Positions 62,784 through 64,000 of a stretch of DNA of 64,000 nucleotides are shown piece after piece. The translations under genes were made by a program, and so were the position numbers. The stretch comes from Flavobacterium sp. N1736 (GTDB lineage Bacteria; Bacteroidota; Bacteroidia; Flavobacteriales; Flavobacteriaceae): positions 4,464,001 through 4,528,000 of the forward strand of contig NZ_CP109994.1 in the NCBI RefSeq assembly GCF_025947065.1, written 5' to 3'. Under the pieces are notes generated by a model that saw only the letters and a program-made list of their open reading frames with translations, was not told the origin of the DNA and made no database searches. Numbering within the stretch: position 1 is the first letter of the stretch; every line of letters begins with the position of its first letter.

Positions 62784-64000
62784 ATGAAATTAACAAAATT
62801 ACTTATTTTTTGTGTTTCGTCTTTGTTATTCTCGGTTATAGCTGTGGCTCAGGATGTCACAGTAAATGGAGTTATAACTGATGAAAGTGGAATGCCGGTT
62901 CCGGGTGCTACTATTGTATTAAAAGGAACAACAAAGTCAACGGCATCAGATTTTGATGGAAAATTCCAAATTCAGGCCGCTTCAAACGGTGTTTTAACAG
63001 TTACTTTTATTGGATACGCTCCGGTAACTGAAGCTGTAAATGGGAGAACAAAGATTACAATTCAATTAAAACCAGAATCGCAAACATTAAATGAAGTTGT
63101 GGTTGTGGGATATGGAACGCAAAAGAAATCAGTTGTAACGGGAGCAATCTCGAGTGTAAAAGCCGCTGATCTTGAAAAAGTACCAAACGGACGTGTAGAG
63201 CAAGCTTTACAAGGTCGTGCAGCAGGTGTTACTGTTGCAGCTACTTCCGGACAGCCTGGTGCAGCTTCAAAAGTGCGTATTAGAGGTATAACTACTTTTA
63301 GAGAAGGAGGAAATGATCCTTTATGGGTTGTTGATGGTGTTGCTGTAGATGCAAATGCAATTGGTTTTATCAATCAAAGCGATATTGAATCTATCGAGGT
63401 GCTTAAAGATGCTGCTTCTGCTGCAATTTATGGTACTCGTGCTGCGACAGGAGTTATTTTGGTTACGACTAAAAAAGGAAAATCAGGAAAAATTTCTGTA
63501 AATTATAATGGTTTTGCAGGTACATCTGGTCCGGCTAAAAGATTAAAATTACTGAATGCTACAGATTATGCTACATTAATGAATGAAAGATCTGTACGTG
63601 ATGGTGGTGCAAAAAAATATGCGGATCCGGCATCTTTTGGTAATGGAACTAATTGGCAGGATGCAATTTTTAATGATTCAGCTTTTAGATACACACACGA
63701 ATTAAGCATTAGCGGAGGTGGTGAAAAATCTACTTTTTATGCCTCTTTCGGTATTCAGGATCAGGAAGGTATTGTTGCAACAGATATTTCGAATTATACA
63801 AAGAAAAATTTCCGTTTAAACTCAACACATAAAATTTCTGACTATTTTACTTTCGGACAGACTTTTGGTTACACACACCAAAAAACGAAAGGTATTGGAA
63901 ATACAAACAGTGAGTTTGGAGGTCCTTTAAGTTCTGCAATTAACTTAGACCCGATTACTCCGTTAGTGGAGACAAACCCAGCATTAAATACTACTGGATA
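62784..64000 (+). CDS. SusC/RagA-family TonB-linked outer-membrane receptor (3' partial)
   Basis: An open frame runs from ATG 62784 to the window edge (405 codons visible). A signal peptide (SLLFSVIAVAQ) is followed by a carboxypeptidase-like beta domain (residues about 24-105; GVITDESGMPVPGATIVLKG). The TonB box region LNEVVVVGYGTQKK comes next, then the plug domain (ALQGRAAGVTV; VRIRG; IESIEVLKDAASAAIYGTRA) and the start of the barrel. Such proteins import glycans or peptides with a SusD partner, which should lie downstream. It is divergent from a propeller/LuxR regulator, the usual control pairing. Confidence 0.95.
   Translation, partial: MKLTKLLIFCVSSLLFSVIAVAQDVTVNGVITDESGMPVPGATIVLKGTTKSTASDFDGKFQIQAASNGVLTVTFIGYAPVTEAVNGRTKITIQLKPESQTLNEVVVVGYGTQKKSVVTGAISSVKAADLEKVPNGRVEQALQGRAAGVTVAATSGQPGAASKVRIRGITTFREGGNDPLWVVDGVAVDANAIGFINQSDIESIEVLKDAASAAIYGTRAATGVILVTTKKGKSGKISVNYNGFAGTSGPAKRLKLLNATDYATLMNERSVRDGGAKKYADPASFGNGTNWQDAIFNDSAFRYTHELSISGGGEKSTFYASFGIQDQEGIVATDISNYTKKNFRLNSTHKISDYFTFGQTFGYTHQKTKGIGNTNSEFGGPLSSAINLDPITPLVETNPALNTTG

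Noticed and set aside
63062..63373. 103-codon frame antisense to the susC-like gene
   Set aside because: It overlaps the conserved TonB plug domain of the receptor and has no recognisable motif.

Overview
The window is chromosomal DNA from a member of the Bacteroidota, most likely a Flavobacterium. The evidence is AT-rich sequence, gliding-motility genes (gldA, gldE, gldD, gldJ), type IX secretion genes (porU, porV), a SusC-type TonB receptor, and several -7 elements matching TAnnTTTG. No rRNA, tRNA, CRISPR array, insertion sequence or phage was found. The window opens inside metH and closes inside a susC-like gene.

Layout. 1-5069 (+): the metH end, metF, a SAM methyltransferase, then a dicarboxylate-type symporter beside a PLP decarboxylase. 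5187-6807: gldA (-) and a small outer-membrane barrel (+). 6808-9600 is the most accessory-looking stretch: a candidate micro-ORF, two XRE regulators, a membrane protein and an unrecognised acidic protein. 9599-12539: metE (-) divergent from an Lrp/AsnC regulator. 12729-18228: a frameshifted dGTPase, a DUF3078 protein, dxs, a tadA-like deaminase and a decayed zeta-toxin-like gene next to its intact small partner. 18454-26578: an alpha-2-macroglobulin lipoprotein with penicillin-binding protein 1C. 26815-37570: RNase G, a 30-residue basic protein with HU, mutY-ssb-gldE-gldD, an HMA lipoprotein, a DMT transporter and an M16 peptidase pair. 37845-45507: rplU-rpmA, an AsmA-like protein, miaE, a glycosyltransferase, and an AhpD-like/SnoaL-like/AraC unit. 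45775-51043: M1 aminopeptidase, pdhC, pdhA and cdd. 51119-59503: porV and porU (-), gldJ and murF (+). 59559-64000: a propeller/Y_Y_Y/LuxR regulator divergent from the susC-like gene.

How they work together. GldA, GldD, GldE, GldJ, PorU and PorV belong to the gliding and type IX secretion machinery, spread over three loci here. MetF makes methyl-THF for both MetH and MetE. A2M and PBP1C form an envelope defence and repair pair. The terminal regulator probably controls the adjacent TonB receptor.

The most unusual structure is non-coding. Degenerate repeats abut TAG stop codons and are followed by a hairpin at three loci. There are perfect palindromes with a single-T centre, REPIN-like inverted pairs, and -7 elements so close to start codons that the mRNAs may be leaderless. 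Two genes are broken at homopolymers. I saw no clearly new multi-gene system; the best candidates are listed as findings.
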